Shown here piece after piece: positions 23,369 through 35,700 of a DNA stretch of 64,000 nt (position 1 is the stretch's first letter; each line of letters opens with the position of its first letter). Made by a program: the position numbers and the translations under genes. The stretch covers positions 8,687,244 to 8,751,243 of the forward strand of contig NC_089324.1 of assembly GCF_036669915.1 (NCBI RefSeq), in the 5' to 3' direction. Origin of the DNA: Pocillopora verrucosa (taxonomy: Eukaryota; Cnidaria; Anthozoa; Scleractinia; Pocilloporidae). Below the pieces are notes generated by a model. The model searched no databases. It had not been told where the DNA came from and saw only the letters and a program-made list of their open reading frames with translations.

Positions 23369-23988
23369 AGGCCGGTATAACCCTGTTGGTCCCAAAGACT
23401 CCCAGTCTCTTACTCTGTGTTTAAACTCAACTAAGATTGTGGAGACTTTAGAGGACGTTATGAGGAAGGCAAGAGCGATGTACGGTGCAGGTGCTTACCT
23501 TCACTGGTTTACCAAACACGGCTGCTCTAAGGTAACAACAGGGTTAAAAGCAACCCATGAACTTGCTGAAAAAGTAAACGTTCCCGTATTTTTGGATATT
23601 TCGAGAACCGTTTTGAGTCGCATGGGGTAAATAACGTTTTTAACTAGCGGTTTAGTTTCAGAAATGGCTGAGGATGTGGTGTGCACGTTTTTTTTTCTGA
23701 ATGAATTTTCAGACTTATAGCATTTGTTGACTACTTCATATGAATACTTGTTAGTGATAAATTATTTTGACCATGAGCCTGGTAAATATGTCATTTATTA
23801 TCCTCGCACAGTACCCTTTCTTTTTACCCTCAGACTACTCTACTCGCTCCACTAAAATGCTTTACTTATGAGGTTGTGGTATTTGTTTTAAATCTGTTCG
23901 TAACTCTTGATCACTTTAGAATGACTTTCTGGATGCATTTGAAACGCTGGAGTCTGTTGTTGAGGAATACAAGCTTGGTGTAAGGTGA
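19127..23988 (+). CDS. Divergent tubulin, probably zeta-tubulin, 5 exons
   Basis: Exons 19127-19472, 20524-20707, 21975-22861, 23371-23531, 23920-23988; all GT-AG, phases close to 548 residues. Tubulin marks: GQCGNQVG at residues 9-16, RGRGNNWALGY, GGTGSG at 125-130 (phosphate-binding loop), HYNSLLSLS, and a C-terminal FLDAFETLESVVEEY helix. It is neither alpha, beta nor gamma. The short N-terminal region and LLFSNDDIL favour zeta over delta tubulin, both part of the zeta/epsilon/delta group linked to centriole triplets and basal bodies (family knowledge). Odd: between the H7-like helix (ends about residue 228) and the next core strand (about 376) lies a basic then Ser-rich stretch of about 150 residues where other tubulins have far fewer. 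Intron 2 holds an antisense LINE fragment; the exon 4 acceptor abuts a TA microsatellite. Divergent tubulin: very sure; zeta: about 60 percent. Confidence 0.9.
19801..19837 (+). repeat. (TA)n microsatellite
   Basis: About 37 bases of alternating TA in tubulin intron 1. Confidence 0.95.
20745..21617 (-). mobile_element. 5'-truncated non-LTR retrotransposon (LINE), 3' end
   Basis: On the minus strand a frame from 21616 to 21038 encodes about 190 residues of the C-terminal part of a LINE reverse transcriptase: IYQSLILPHLTYGLAAWG, KKILVLQKRALRLM and LWNAIPNEFRQ are typical of the segment after the polymerase core. Nothing upstream of 21617 continues the frame, so the copy is 5'-truncated, the usual outcome of target-primed reverse transcription. 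The 3' tail continues through a T-rich stretch to about 20745 and ends with AATAAAGT-like sequence. It lies antisense in intron 2 of the tubulin gene. The frame is intact across this stretch, which suggests a fairly young copy. Confidence 0.8.
23337..23366 (+). repeat. (TA)n tract at a splice acceptor
   Basis: About 30 bases of alternating TA end 5 bp before the AG acceptor (23369-23370) of tubulin exon 4, where a pyrimidine tract would normally lie. Confidence 0.9.
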
Positions 23989-25123
23989 CGTGAACACGGA
24001 TCTAAAATGTGGAGAGAGCCAAGATCAATAGACTTGTGAAGCAACTGAAAGGAACACGATGGAACATTACACATGCCTTGACAAGTATTAAGGACATCGA
24101 TTCATCGGTATTCGTGGCCAGGAAGTTTTTTATGAATCGACTTTCCGCTGCAAAATATACCGAAAATGTATATAACTACTGGTAAACCGAGTTTCCTTTA
24201 ATGTGTGGTTTATTAAGAAAAAGGTGGAAGTTAAAAAAGCAGTGATGCAATGATGCAGGAAAGTAGTGCTCAGGCTCTCATTTGAATAGTAACAAACTAC
24301 GGTCGCGTCCAAGTGCTTCAAACTGCCATATGATAATCATGCATGCTTCACATTGTATGCGTCATTTTTCCTTGAAACTGTTTTTAATACTTTAAATAAA
24401 TGTCAACAACAACTTGTCAACACGGATCAGTTATTGACTGTTAACAATTTTGTTCAACAAAGTCCTGAATTCAATCGCAAATTGTCTTTCCTACAGCGAT
24501 CTACATTTTCTTTTCATTATGGTCATTCGTATTTAATTCCTTGTAGTGATGTCTTTCTTGGCAGATCCGAGAATCGAATCAGGCATCCGCGAAGTAATGA
24601 ACGTCATGCCTACATATAGCGCTCTCTCGCTAACATTCTCGCTATCTCCAATAATCAACTTGACTTGCACGTGGTGAAACTGATAGGAAACCGGAAAATC
24701 CTGATTAGAAACGAGAATAGTGAATGTCGCCTGCTAACTAAGCAGTCTTCTTCCTTTCGAGAAGCGTGGGCTGAGCCCCAGGCCTTCCCGTAACTCCCCC
24801 TGGCTCACATTTCTCCCTCTATTCTAAAGGGAAAAGACTGCAACACTGACAACAGTGAATCACGCAACCTAAATGAATGTACTCTACCGAGATTTATAAA
24901 ACAAAACTCTAAGCTTACTGCAAGATCATGCAACATATAAAGCAAAAGCAGCGGTCATGCAAAGCTGACCTGACCAACTTCAAACATAAGTAAACAAGAG
25001 AGTATAATATTGTGTTAACTTGTCATAGGTCACGCTTGCACCGGAAAAATAAACTTCAGGTCTTTTGAGGATGTCCAACCAAGGTCTTCACACAACTCCT
25101 AGGACATGCATCGGCACGTTACG
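23989..25123. other. Convergent spacer between the tubulin and PP2D1-like genes
   Basis: The two genes end tail to tail. The stretch should contain both 3' untranslated regions. An AATAAA on the plus strand near 24395 could end the tubulin transcript. The open frames at 24130 and 24353 show no family motif. Confidence 0.5.
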
Positions 25124-27948
25124 TCATTCGAAAAGGTCATCATCGGCCATAAACTCGTCTAAAGCTTCCAAGATGTCGGGTGTCACCATCTGCCAGTTAA
25201 CCATAGAAAATCCAGGTAAAAGAGCAACAAAGACTGTGATATTGTCCATGGACTCGGCGTACAACGCGCTCTTAACAAGCCTCTCTGCCAAACTCTTTGC
25301 TAGAAGACGCGCTTTTTCCGGTCTTGTTAATCCTTTTACTTCGCCGCCTTTGAGCCAATTAAACATTTTAAAATCTGGTAAAGAGAATCGGTGATGACGT
25401 GTATATATGGAACTGACGTCATCGATAGGCGGGGGATCCGTTATGTGACTTGTATGAATGGGTTCTCCTTTAGTGTTAAAAGAACTCGTGTCTCTGTTTG
25501 TTTCAACGCAAGGGTTAATTTGGTAGTGTGCTATCAAGTTACTCAAGTTATCTTCGCTTTTACTGTGTGCCAATCCTCCAGCAACGTCGTCCGGAGGAAA
25601 AACAGATGGCGAGGATGTATCATTAAATTGGTCGCCGGCCATCTTAAAAAAAAGCTTTGTTCTGTACTCTGCGTTAGACAGATGTTCATTGTGTATTTCA
25701 GACACAGTTCTATCAACTATTTCTCCTTCAATAATCTTTTGTTTCGCCTCCCTTCTTATTTGTCCAAAGAAGCCGTTGACAAGATGAATAGTTTCTTCGT
25801 AGGAAAACATCTTCCAAAATCCACTAGAAGCTAAAACTAGAAGCTGATCTGTAGGATCTAAGGATATAGTCCTGACGTCAGGCTCATTAATAATGCATCT
25901 CTTTAAGGCCATATCTCCGATGTTCCCAATGCCCCTTGTGACACTGAGGGCCCCGTTTATAAGCGCGCATTTTTCCGTCTTCACTATGACCCCGCTTGAC
26001 TTCTTCACACGCTCGCGTTCCTTCTTGTTGTACAAATCGTGCTTGTTTGTGAGTACTTTAACAACATCGTTGTCTCTTACCAAAATGGCGCCCACATTCC
26101 CGGCATTTGCGATAAAACACATATCATCTGTCAAAACGCATGTGACTGCTGAGCAACCACTCCATCTACTTTGCGACCGCTCCTCCTCTGACATGAGTAG
26201 CAACTTCTCAGTTTTTGCAAAAGAAGAACGGAAGGCTGAGGAGACCTCTTTTTTCGACGGCCTCGTGTTTGTCTTTGTTACAATAGAGTCAAGCTCCTCT
26301 TTCAAATACACGTGAAGATGTCGACTGCACTTAAGTGCAGTGGTTTTACCGCTGTACCCGTCATAGATCGCAAAAAAAGCGCTATTTATGTTGTTCAAAA
26401 AGTTGTCTTTATGGATGTGCACATCCTCCATGTTTTTCCACCTTTTATTTGCTTCCTCGCAAACTCCAGCTGCAATTGCGCAAGACAAATCGAAGCTCTC
26501 GCCAGTTACTTTTATTTCTGCAAATTCAAAAAACAATGGCCAATACTTCAGCTGCACTCGAGGCATTGAAATGCAAATGAACTCAAACGAGAATAGAACA
26601 GGCAAATGTCTATACAACTATCTTATGTCAAGTTCTTGCCAATCTTTTGCATCAATCAAACCTAAGAAGGTGCTAATGAAAGAATTGACAGTGTTTGGTT
26701 TTGTTTTGATTCCCTCGTAAACACGTAATCTGTCATTAACACGTTTAACCTCGGCATGGTAGAATTTTCCAAATTTTTTACCTAAATAAAATCATGCTAA
26801 GGTCAAAAGAGCAGTTTGTTTTATCATCTTAATTACGCAAACATAATGTCATGGTTTAAACTAAATTCAGTGTATTGTACGTATAAACTAAGAAATCTGA
26901 AGATTTAACTTAAAATTTGGAATCAATTTACTTTACAAATTAGTTAACAATTTTAGGAAAAGATAATATTTAAGACGCTTGTCTGATTTTTCTTTGTATC
27001 ACTTTTTCTCACAGCGTGTAATAATCATCACGAGATAAATTACAACTCCCGAAGTTTACGGATGATAAAACACAGGATTTGAGATGTTGGTTTCCTTGCA
27101 TAGATATTTTATGTCAAAGTGTCTCTAGCTGTTACTGAATTGCACCAACCTTCAATTACCCTTTCACTAAGATATCGCAAATCTGTGGTTCCTTGAAGTT
27201 CTGTTCTTAGGAACTCAAACGCCGTGTTTAATTTATGCAAATGCTTGTCACCAAAGGGATCTTGTCGTCTTTTTGAACTGGCATCTTGTTGCTGTTTTAT
27301 CAATAGTTTCCTTCGCCTGACCAAAGCGCTGATATTTTTTGGCCTCTGATCCTGTGCGTACTTGAGTGTTTGTAACGCGCAGTGCAAATTCCGGTGACAT
27401 GGCAGGCGACATATGTTAATAACATCATGACACCTTGTACAAGGGATTAAAATATTCGGTAACAGAACTGCCTCTTCCGACACCTCGCTGGACGATTCTG
27501 TGAAGAAATCAAACGATTCAACATCGCTGTGGTCCTGATCTTCGTTTTCTTCGTCATCTCCACCGGCGGCTTCCCGTTCTTCCCCCTCTGGGTCCTCGCC
27601 GATTTCTTCCATTTCTTCATCACTGTTTACCGCTCTTGTTGAAATTAAATTCACAGTTACCGCGGCGTGTTCTTGCATTTCTGTGTTCCGGACTGCATCT
27701 AATCCTTTCTCATTCTCTGTACCTTTCTTGGTAACGCCCATAGCAAGGGACCTTCTTTTTGTCTTCAAAGCCGCTCTTTGTGAGCGCTTCGGCTTTGCGG
27801 AGATAGGCGGCCTCCGTGACACAGTACTCGTCATGCCCGTTTCTCTCGCTGCTTTGGGCGCCTCGTTTAAATTGAACCATCTTAGCACAAAACGATTTGT
27901 TTGCGCCCAACCGTGTTTGGATCGGAGGTAATTTAGGCTGTCAGCCAT
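25124..27948 (-). CDS. PP2D1: PP2C-like domain protein, PP2D1-type pseudophosphatase (2-exon model)
   Basis: The main frame (26551 or 26566 down to 25124) is a PP2C-fold domain with WSGCSAVTCVL, FFAIYDGYSG, ANAGNVGAIL, TRGIGNIG, LASSGFWKMF and MDNITVFVALL. These fit vertebrate PP2D1, a little-studied PP2C relative. Several metal-binding Asp positions of active PP2C enzymes are changed: NAGD to NAGN, the D of ALGD to N, and ASDGLWD to ASSGFWK. Catalysis is therefore doubtful. Proposed upstream exon 27948-27160 (263 codons) ends at donor AGG/GTAATT and joins in frame to an acceptor at 26551, giving about 738 residues. That exon carries an acidic stretch and a C-x2-C-x12-H-x3-H zinc-finger-like motif (CTRC ... 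CHRNLH). The first exon could instead be a separate gene of 279 residues ending at 27109; the PP2C part could start at the ATG at 26566. PP2C domain: sure. Two-exon model: moderate. Confidence 0.75.
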
Positions 27949-29719
27949 TTGTTTCAAGGGTAATTGAGGTCCAAATATTGGAACAAAGGTGCGAGAGGCT
28001 ATTGTCCGATACTTGTCTCGCTAAGTTAGGTCTCAATTATCTGTGCCCACGGGCCCAGACATCACTATGGTGACCTATTCCCACTGCGGTATACTTTACT
28101 TATTAGTGGTATTATTCCGCATTTCATTCAAGTTAACACTAATCTTGTTTTCTTTCTGGAATTGATATTTCACTATCTGCTAGCTTACTTTATGCAAAGT
28201 TACATACATAAAATAATCCGTCTTAACAAGGCAAGGCTTACGGTTTGAGCTTTGTAAGACTGAATGTGATCCGGAGATTTGCTGTTATAAATAACTTAAT
28301 GTAACTGAAATAATTTCGTTTTCTGTACATAATACCGACTAATGTAAAGTTTTTTATTGTTCAAAGACATGTGTATGTTATCGGTCGTGAAGGATACATT
28401 TTACAAGTTGTGAAAGAAGTGGAGACCTGCCATGAGCCTTCTCAATATAATCCTCTTTTCTGATTGGTCGTTCGCTGATGGTTATTCGCAAGTCGATCGT
28501 ATCGAAATTGTTGCTTTGCTCAATACAAGTTTTGTTGTATTCAACAATAATATTGCTTGTAGGACGAGAAATTGTTTGATTATATGAAACGTTAAGGAAC
28601 AAAATCCAAGATATCTTAAACAGTTATATTAAACTAAGAGCCTGATTTGTCATTCCAAGGGCTTTCAGATGGAGGTTTATTGAAGGGAGCTAATCAAAGA
28701 GAGAGGGTTTTCAAAGAGCGGGGGCACAATAGAGAGGGGGCTAATATATAGAGAGACTTCTCAGAGCAGGGGGCCTCTTGGAGATGGGTTTATTAGAGAG
28801 GGGTCAATTTTAGAGAGGGAGGTTTATAAGAGAGAGGTGCTCATTGGAAAGGAGGTTTTATAAGATAGAAGGGGGGCCTATTAGAGAAGGGTGCTTTTTA
28901 AAGAGGTGGATTTATAAGATAGGGGGCTTATTTGGGGTTTATTTGGGGGTTTTATAAGAGAGGGGTAATTTTTAGACGGAGTTTTATTAGAGACGGGGGG
29001 GCTTTTTAGAGAGCGGGGCTGATTAGAGAGGGGCCTCTTATAGAAGGAAGATATTTACAGTTGGAGGCCTATCAGAGAGGGAGGTTTATTGGAAAGGAGG
29101 ATTTTCAGAGGGGGAGAGGCTTCAGAGTATTATTTAGTATTTCAGAAAGTGATTTAAAAAAATCACTTGCCCATAACTCGAGTTATTTCTTTCGTGAACT
29201 TCAGGTGTCCATTACCTGTGAACGTTCTTTCCACATGTTTTGGTTTCTGAATAACAGAGCTGAGTATATCGTAGAAAATTCACACCACTAATAGGCAGGG
29301 GAATACAGTATCTTTCTGAACCAGGAGCCATTAAGTACCCTCTAAGTAGTTGGTTCCTGTCTGATTAGCCTCGATGAAAATGTGAACCCAGTATGTTCGG
29401 TCTCGGTCCTTGATAGTTTGTTTCAATGTTTTCTCAGTATTATGCCAAACGAGGCTTCCTGAGGTTGGTATGCCGCAGTTCATATAATTTGCTGAATGAA
29501 TCGTATTTTCCCTCCCTCTCTCTCCCCCCCCCCCCTCCCCCATCCCTTCCTCACACCACGGGATATTTGAGAGACTAGTCAGTGAAGCTGTCGTCGATAA
29601 GAACGTCTAGATTCTCTACCCCACCCGGGGAGAATTATTTTGTAGTCACGTGCCATTCGTGCCGTATGCGACTGATGAAAGCGCGGGAATCAATTCCATT
29701 ACAAGGTGTTGTTATTTAG
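27949..29719. other. Divergent spacer between the PP2D1-like gene and photolyase
   Basis: The genes on each side point away from this stretch. It contains a purine-rich degenerate array (28640-29130) and a C run (29523-29535). No gene is supported. Promoter elements of both neighbours probably lie near its ends. Confidence 0.55.
28640..29130 (+). repeat. Degenerate purine-rich (AGAGAGGGG / TTTATTAGAG) array
   Basis: About 20 loosely repeated units of roughly 20-25 bp built from GGTTTATTAGAGAGGGG-like words, all with the purines on the plus strand. Spacing and sequence vary between units. Runs of 3-7 G could form quadruplexes. A short similar piece (TTAGAGAGGGAAG ... TTAGGGGGCTTTAATTAGAG) lies at 31242-31303 inside the photolyase gene. 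Confidence 0.8.
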
Positions 29720-32700
29720 ATGCATCTTTCGTTTGCAACGCCATCTGCAGTTGTCGCAAATTTCCGTCTTTCTTTCCGAACTCTTGACTCGTATGTTCTT
29801 CGTCCCTTTCATCCAGGTTTAGCTTGGAAAACTCTGAGACTTGTAAGCATGGCGAACGAACCTCCGTCGAAAAGGATGAAGAAGGAAATCGCTGAAACAA
29901 ACCACAACAATAGCACAGAACAAACCACTCTGGCAAAATTTATGGAGAAAAGGAAGAACGTTTGCAAATCTGTAGCAGAATTCAAATTCAATAAGAAGAG
30001 AGTACGACTTATATCATCGAATACAGACATGCCAGATTCTTGTAAAGGAATCGCCTACTGGATGTGGAGGGAGCAGCGAGTTCAAGGTAAACTACGACTC
30101 TTAGTTTGTGGAAATATTCTCGATTTCGTTACCTCTCACTGAACAGTAGCATCAACTCAAACCAGTTAATTTCAAAGGTTAATGATAGTAAACATTTTCT
30201 CATGATTTTGATTTTTGGGAGAACCAGCCGATCAATAACTCTGAATCGCCTCTCAGTTGTCTTCGCAGTAAACTGTGGTTCTGAACCATTACGTAACACC
30301 TAGGATATTTAAAGCGAAATTTCATTCGCTTCGTGTCTGGAGCAGATTAGAATAATTAATTTTTGATGTTATGATGTGATCTTTCAAGGAAGAATTATCC
30401 TGAAAGTACTGTTGTCGTTGACATTGACATTTCCAATACAAAGCTGAAGTCTCTAACAGAGTAGGGGTGATAAAGATTACATTCCTGATTATTATGCCAT
30501 TGCCTTGCCTGATTTTCAAAGTGACCGACACTGTCAGCGACAGCAGCCCTTTTCAGGACTTTTCTTATTCAAATAAACACTTAACTTAATCAAACGGTAC
30601 TCCTGTATTCAAACTTATCACAGCCTCCCAACATTAATGATAAGAAGACGCTGGGGAATGCGTTTCTCAAAATGTGATTGAGTGAAACAGGAGAGAATGA
30701 AGAGAAAACAAAGATCTTATCCATCCAAAGATTGTATGCTAAACAAATTTTTTTTTTCTTCTAAAAGAGTCTATCAAACACCTTTTAATTCTTACTCATG
30801 GCAATTGGAAAATAAACTCAACCTGATTTTCCTCCCAAAAAAAAAAAAAAAAAAAAAGGGTGTCTCTATAGCCAATTTTTGTCGCCTATGAGTATCCTTC
30901 TTTGTTACCTGGCATCGATCTAATGGAAAGTCACAAAGCTAGTTTTACTCCTTTCATACTGCTTTTACCTTAGATAAAGTTCTTTTGTTGGGGTAGTTCT
31001 GCTTGAGTTCCCTTAAAGCATTCTGTCTAGCTCATACTGTACATACCTAATTTTCGCTGTTTGAACTGTGAGTTATGGGCCAAGTTTTTGCTACAAGGTT
31101 CTGTAAGTTACTGTGTGGACAGGCCCCCATTTAAACCAGCTTGAAACTGAACTGGAACAGCTAGCATAAATATTGCTAATAAATAAATAAATAAACTGAG
31201 AAAATGAGGTTAGTTAGATATTTATCATATATTTGGGTTCAATTAGAGAGGGAAGATTTTGATTCAAACAAACTTTTGAATTTAGGGGGCTTTAATTAGA
31301 GATATGGTTAACTGTTTTATGTATCAATGAGAAGTTGCAACTTCCCTTGATTTCATCCAGTTCCTAAGATGAAACTTTTTTTACTATTTACAGACAATTG
31401 GGCCATGCTCTATGCCCAGAGAATGGCACTGAAACAACAAGTACCTCTCATTGTCATCTTCTGTATGCCATCTAATTACCTTGATGCTGCATACAGGCAG
31501 TACAACTTTATGATCAAAGGTCTACAGGAAGTGGAAAAGGTAATTAGTAAAGGATGAAATGGTTGAAATTCAACCTACCCACATTGTTAATGTTCATTCT
31601 CCTCGAGGAAAATTCAGTTACCTGTAGGTCGTAATTTATTTTGTGAATCTTGTCTTGTGACTGTCTGTTTGAAGGTTATCCTGGAAGGGATTGTTGTTAA
31701 AGACAGGATCATCAACAATCATGTCAAATTAACTAAGAGGTTGTGAGCTAATGAATTTCTTAGAATTGGAATATGGTTAATATTTTTGATAATTTGGATG
31801 GAAGGAAGTTGGCAAAAAGTATCAGAGAAGTGAAAAAGCCTTAGTAGTTTCCTTAACCTCCTTCTTAATCTTGAAATATCCATAGCTAAACAAGTTGCAA
31901 AGCACTGAAACAAACTCAAAGAACATTTTGGTATTTATTTGTAATTGATACAAGCTATATCCAAGTCATCAAAACCTACTTGGTTTTTTGAGCCATAGTG
32001 TACTGCCTCAAAGCTTCCTGCTAAGGCTTGGACTTAAACTGACATGGTGTATTTATCTGAGTAGAGTACTTGTAAGGAAGAAATGAGTACTTTTTGACTT
32101 TCATCAACCAAGGCAGCAAAGTCAGTACATTATCACCTAGAGCCAAATCTATTCTTGTCAGCCTGACATCACAATCAGTAAGTCAGAGCATTTTGTTGTG
32201 CGATCACTGCTCCTTCTCTTTCTCTTTCTTCCTGTCTTCTTGGAATTTGCATCTCATGGGGCGGTACATAGAGCTCTGCAGCTTTTTACAGCCCTGCTTG
32301 TGCCTTGCACTGGGATTTTTTAGTAATATTTGTCAATAAAAGGGCATACAGGGCCATCTCAGTTCTGTGATAACAGTAATTATTCCCTTTCCTTCACAAG
32401 TTAACCTCTCCCCAGGGCACTCCTTTTAATATGACCTTCAGATGTAACTGAAGTACTATTTTATTCTTACCACTTATGGTATTTCATTCTAGGAGCTGAC
32501 AGAGTTGAATATTGCTTTCCACGTGCTTCTTGGTGAACCAGACAAGGTCCTTCCAGATTTTGTGAAATCCAAAGAAATTGGTGGTGTTGTGGCAGACTTT
32601 ACACCTTTAAGGAAACCTCTTAAATGGCTGGAAGATATTGCCAAGAAACTGCCAAAAAATGTTCCACTTTGTCAGGTTTGTTTGTGTTCATCAGGGGCCT

Positions 32701-35700
32701 GTTTCTTGAGAGTCCGAGTAACTTAATGAGCCCAAAGCCATATTTTTATACCAAATTTTAAAAAATAGAATTAAAGGCAGGTTCTGGCACCCTAACCAAT
32801 CCAGTTTGTTTCTTTGGCTGTTAGGTTTATTGTATGGTTTTCAAAACTTTTGAAACCCTTGTCTTGAATGAAAACAGAACAGCTTTACAAGCCAGTTAAC
32901 TTAACAGAAACTTCAAGAAACAGGCTCCAGGATCTACCTACAAAGCTTCTACTTATTGTTATGACAACTTTCCAGAAATGCTTAAGGCTCCCATGTTATG
33001 GACTCGCATAAAATTAAACAATGTCAATTCCTAATAAAATCTTCATTTCTTTGCCACCTAGGGGCAAATGGCAATCAGATGCTTGGGAAGGGCTGGCTGC
33101 TTAATTGGGGCTCATCAGAAACTAGCTGGTGTTTTTTCACCTTTGGTGGCTTGAGTTGTTTCTCCATTGGCTCAGAACCATAGCCCTTGAACATAAATAA
33201 AAATACAAATCAAACTGCTGTTTGCTGCAAATTACGTTAAATTGAAATCAATTAATTTTGCAACAGCTGTTTGATAGCCTTGTAACAAAATCTGCCAAGC
33301 CAGAGGACTCAGTGGTAATTTAGTAATATGAATAGGACTGTAATGCTAGTAACTTAGGGTCTCTTGGTTTCTGAATCACTGTTTAGTCTCGGGGTCTACC
33401 TAACATTATAATTGGCATTGTTTTATCTCTTATTTGCAGGTAGATGGCCACAACATTGTGCCCTGCTGGCAAGCCTCTCCAAAGTTGGAGTATGGAGCAA
33501 GAACCATTCGCCCTAAAATCCATGACCAGTTAAAGCAGTTTCTTACGGAATTCCCACCAGTAATTAATCATCCACATGCTGGAGATTATGATATAAAGGT
33601 GCGGTAGACTTTAAGTAGTACAACATTTATTACTTCCAGCACATTCCAGCATATTGTGCTGCTCTATGGCAAGTTACTCTCTATTCTTGTGTCTGCCATA
33701 ATTTATCTTCCTTCACCTTTTATCTTATTCATTCATTATATGATTACCAGCTATGTAATTAAGACCTGTGTGTTTTCCTCCATTTTTTAGTATTCATTCC
33801 ATTTTACATGTTGTCACAAAGATGTAAAGTACAACAGTGTTCTCATAAATTATTCTAGCAGTACAATCTTTCAAATCGTGTTGAGAAAATTAAGAAACTT
33901 ATTTCTTATTTGAAGGAGAAAAGCATCCCCTTTTAACCAAAGTTCAGGTCCATACTTAAACTTAAAGACATTAAATTGAAAATAGAGATCTCCAACTGAC
34001 AGTATGGATGGACATGCAACTTTGAACATGCAATTTGTTATATCTCTATTTTGTGTCTGATGGGAGTGGAGAGCAATGTCTTTTCACCCTAAATGGCTTC
34101 AAATAACTGAGGCATGTCCAAAATAAATTACTCAATCAATTTTAGTTTGTACATGTAAGCAAAGTTTAACACAATTCAAAGAAGACAAGGATTTGAAATT
34201 TTATTAGCTCATTAGTAAACTATGGGCCATTGGGCATAATGCATCAATCAGTTGGAAGCTCCAACATCCAAGGCATTTCTCCTTTTGAAGATTGGCTTGC
34301 TCAAGCTGTATAGCCAGTTTTTCTAGGTCATCTTTATAAGTAAATTTTCCCAGTTTAATTATCCTCAGTGTATGTTTGTAAAGGTTCGTTATCTGTAACT
34401 TTCCAAAGGCAGTGGATTGGGAAGCAGTGGATAGTTTCATTGATGTTGATCGTGCTGTTAAAGATGTTGATTGGGCTAAAGCAGGAACTGAGGCTGGTCT
34501 GGAAATGTTGGAATCATTCTGTAACAGCAGGCTCAAATATTTTGCAACAGATAGGAACAATCCCACAAAGGAAGCTTTAAGTAACTTATCACCATGGTTT
34601 CATGCAGGTAATTTGAAAAAATTCAATGTAATAACTTTTAATCGCTAATTAAAACCATGAATCAGTTTCTGCTTCTCTTTTGGTCAGATGTTTCCTTAAT
34701 TTTGAAATTTTAAAGGTAGTTTGATATTATTTTCTATTGATTTTTTTTGTAAATTGTGTTAATCTGAAAAACTGGTCTCTGCATCTCCAACCATTTTAGA
34801 ATAAGCAACCTTTCATCACTGTTACACAGAGTCAGGAAATGTTCATTAGGTGTGAATCCTAAATTACAGAAAAATTAGGTGCAATGCAAGTATTGAGCTG
34901 CTCTTTGGAAAATGAGCTGATGCTCCTCTACACACCTAGGTCTGTCAGATTGGATAAAATTGAAAACCATTTTCTATCTGTAAGAGAAGGATCTGGGTTG
35001 ACTGTAACCAAATTCCACTCCTGAATTTCTTGTTTTTGCACTTTCCTCTACAGGTCACATAAGTGTCCAGAGAGCAATCCTCAGAGTAAGAGAGTTCCGC
35101 AGCAAATCTAAAGACTCTGTTGAGGCCTTCATTGAGGAAGCAGTTGTTAGGAGAGAATTAGCTGATAATTTTTGCTTTTACAACTTGGAGAATTATGACT
35201 CAATCAAAGGGACAAATGCGTGGGCACAGAAGACTCTGCATGATCATGCACAGGATAAACGGGAATATTTGTACACAAGAGAAGAGCTTGAAAGTGGGAA
35301 CACACATGATGACCTTTGGAATGCTGCCCAGGTTTGTGGCTGATGAATAATCTTTATGTGGGGTTAAAAAGAAATAATTTAAGTACTGACTGGGATTTAA
35401 AATAAATAGTGATATTGTGTACTTAATTGTAAAGACGTTGCTATTTTTCCCTAGCTATATGATTAGAGCTATTTTCTTAGTCTGCAAAATAGGCAAAAAC
35501 TGTTGGAAAGTCTTGAATGGTTCACCAAGCGTAAAGCAGTAGCTTGTGTGAAGTGATTCAGAACCACAACTTACAGTATTATGGTAACTGTTTCCTGAAG
35601 TTGATCACTTTGCAGCCTGATGCAAGTAAAAGCTTCAATTTAAAAAATTACTCTGAAGTACCTTTCTACAAAAAAAATTTGTCTTTTGCACTTAAGCTTC

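Noticed and set aside
22869..23370. Extra tubulin exon in frames at 23000 or 23223
   Set aside because: Exon 3 to exon 4 joins in the correct phase and restores the conserved sequence; the intervening frames have no tubulin likeness.
25065..26720. Several plus-strand open frames of 80-147 codons
   Set aside because: They are antisense shadows of the PP2C-domain exon, which has recognisable motifs.
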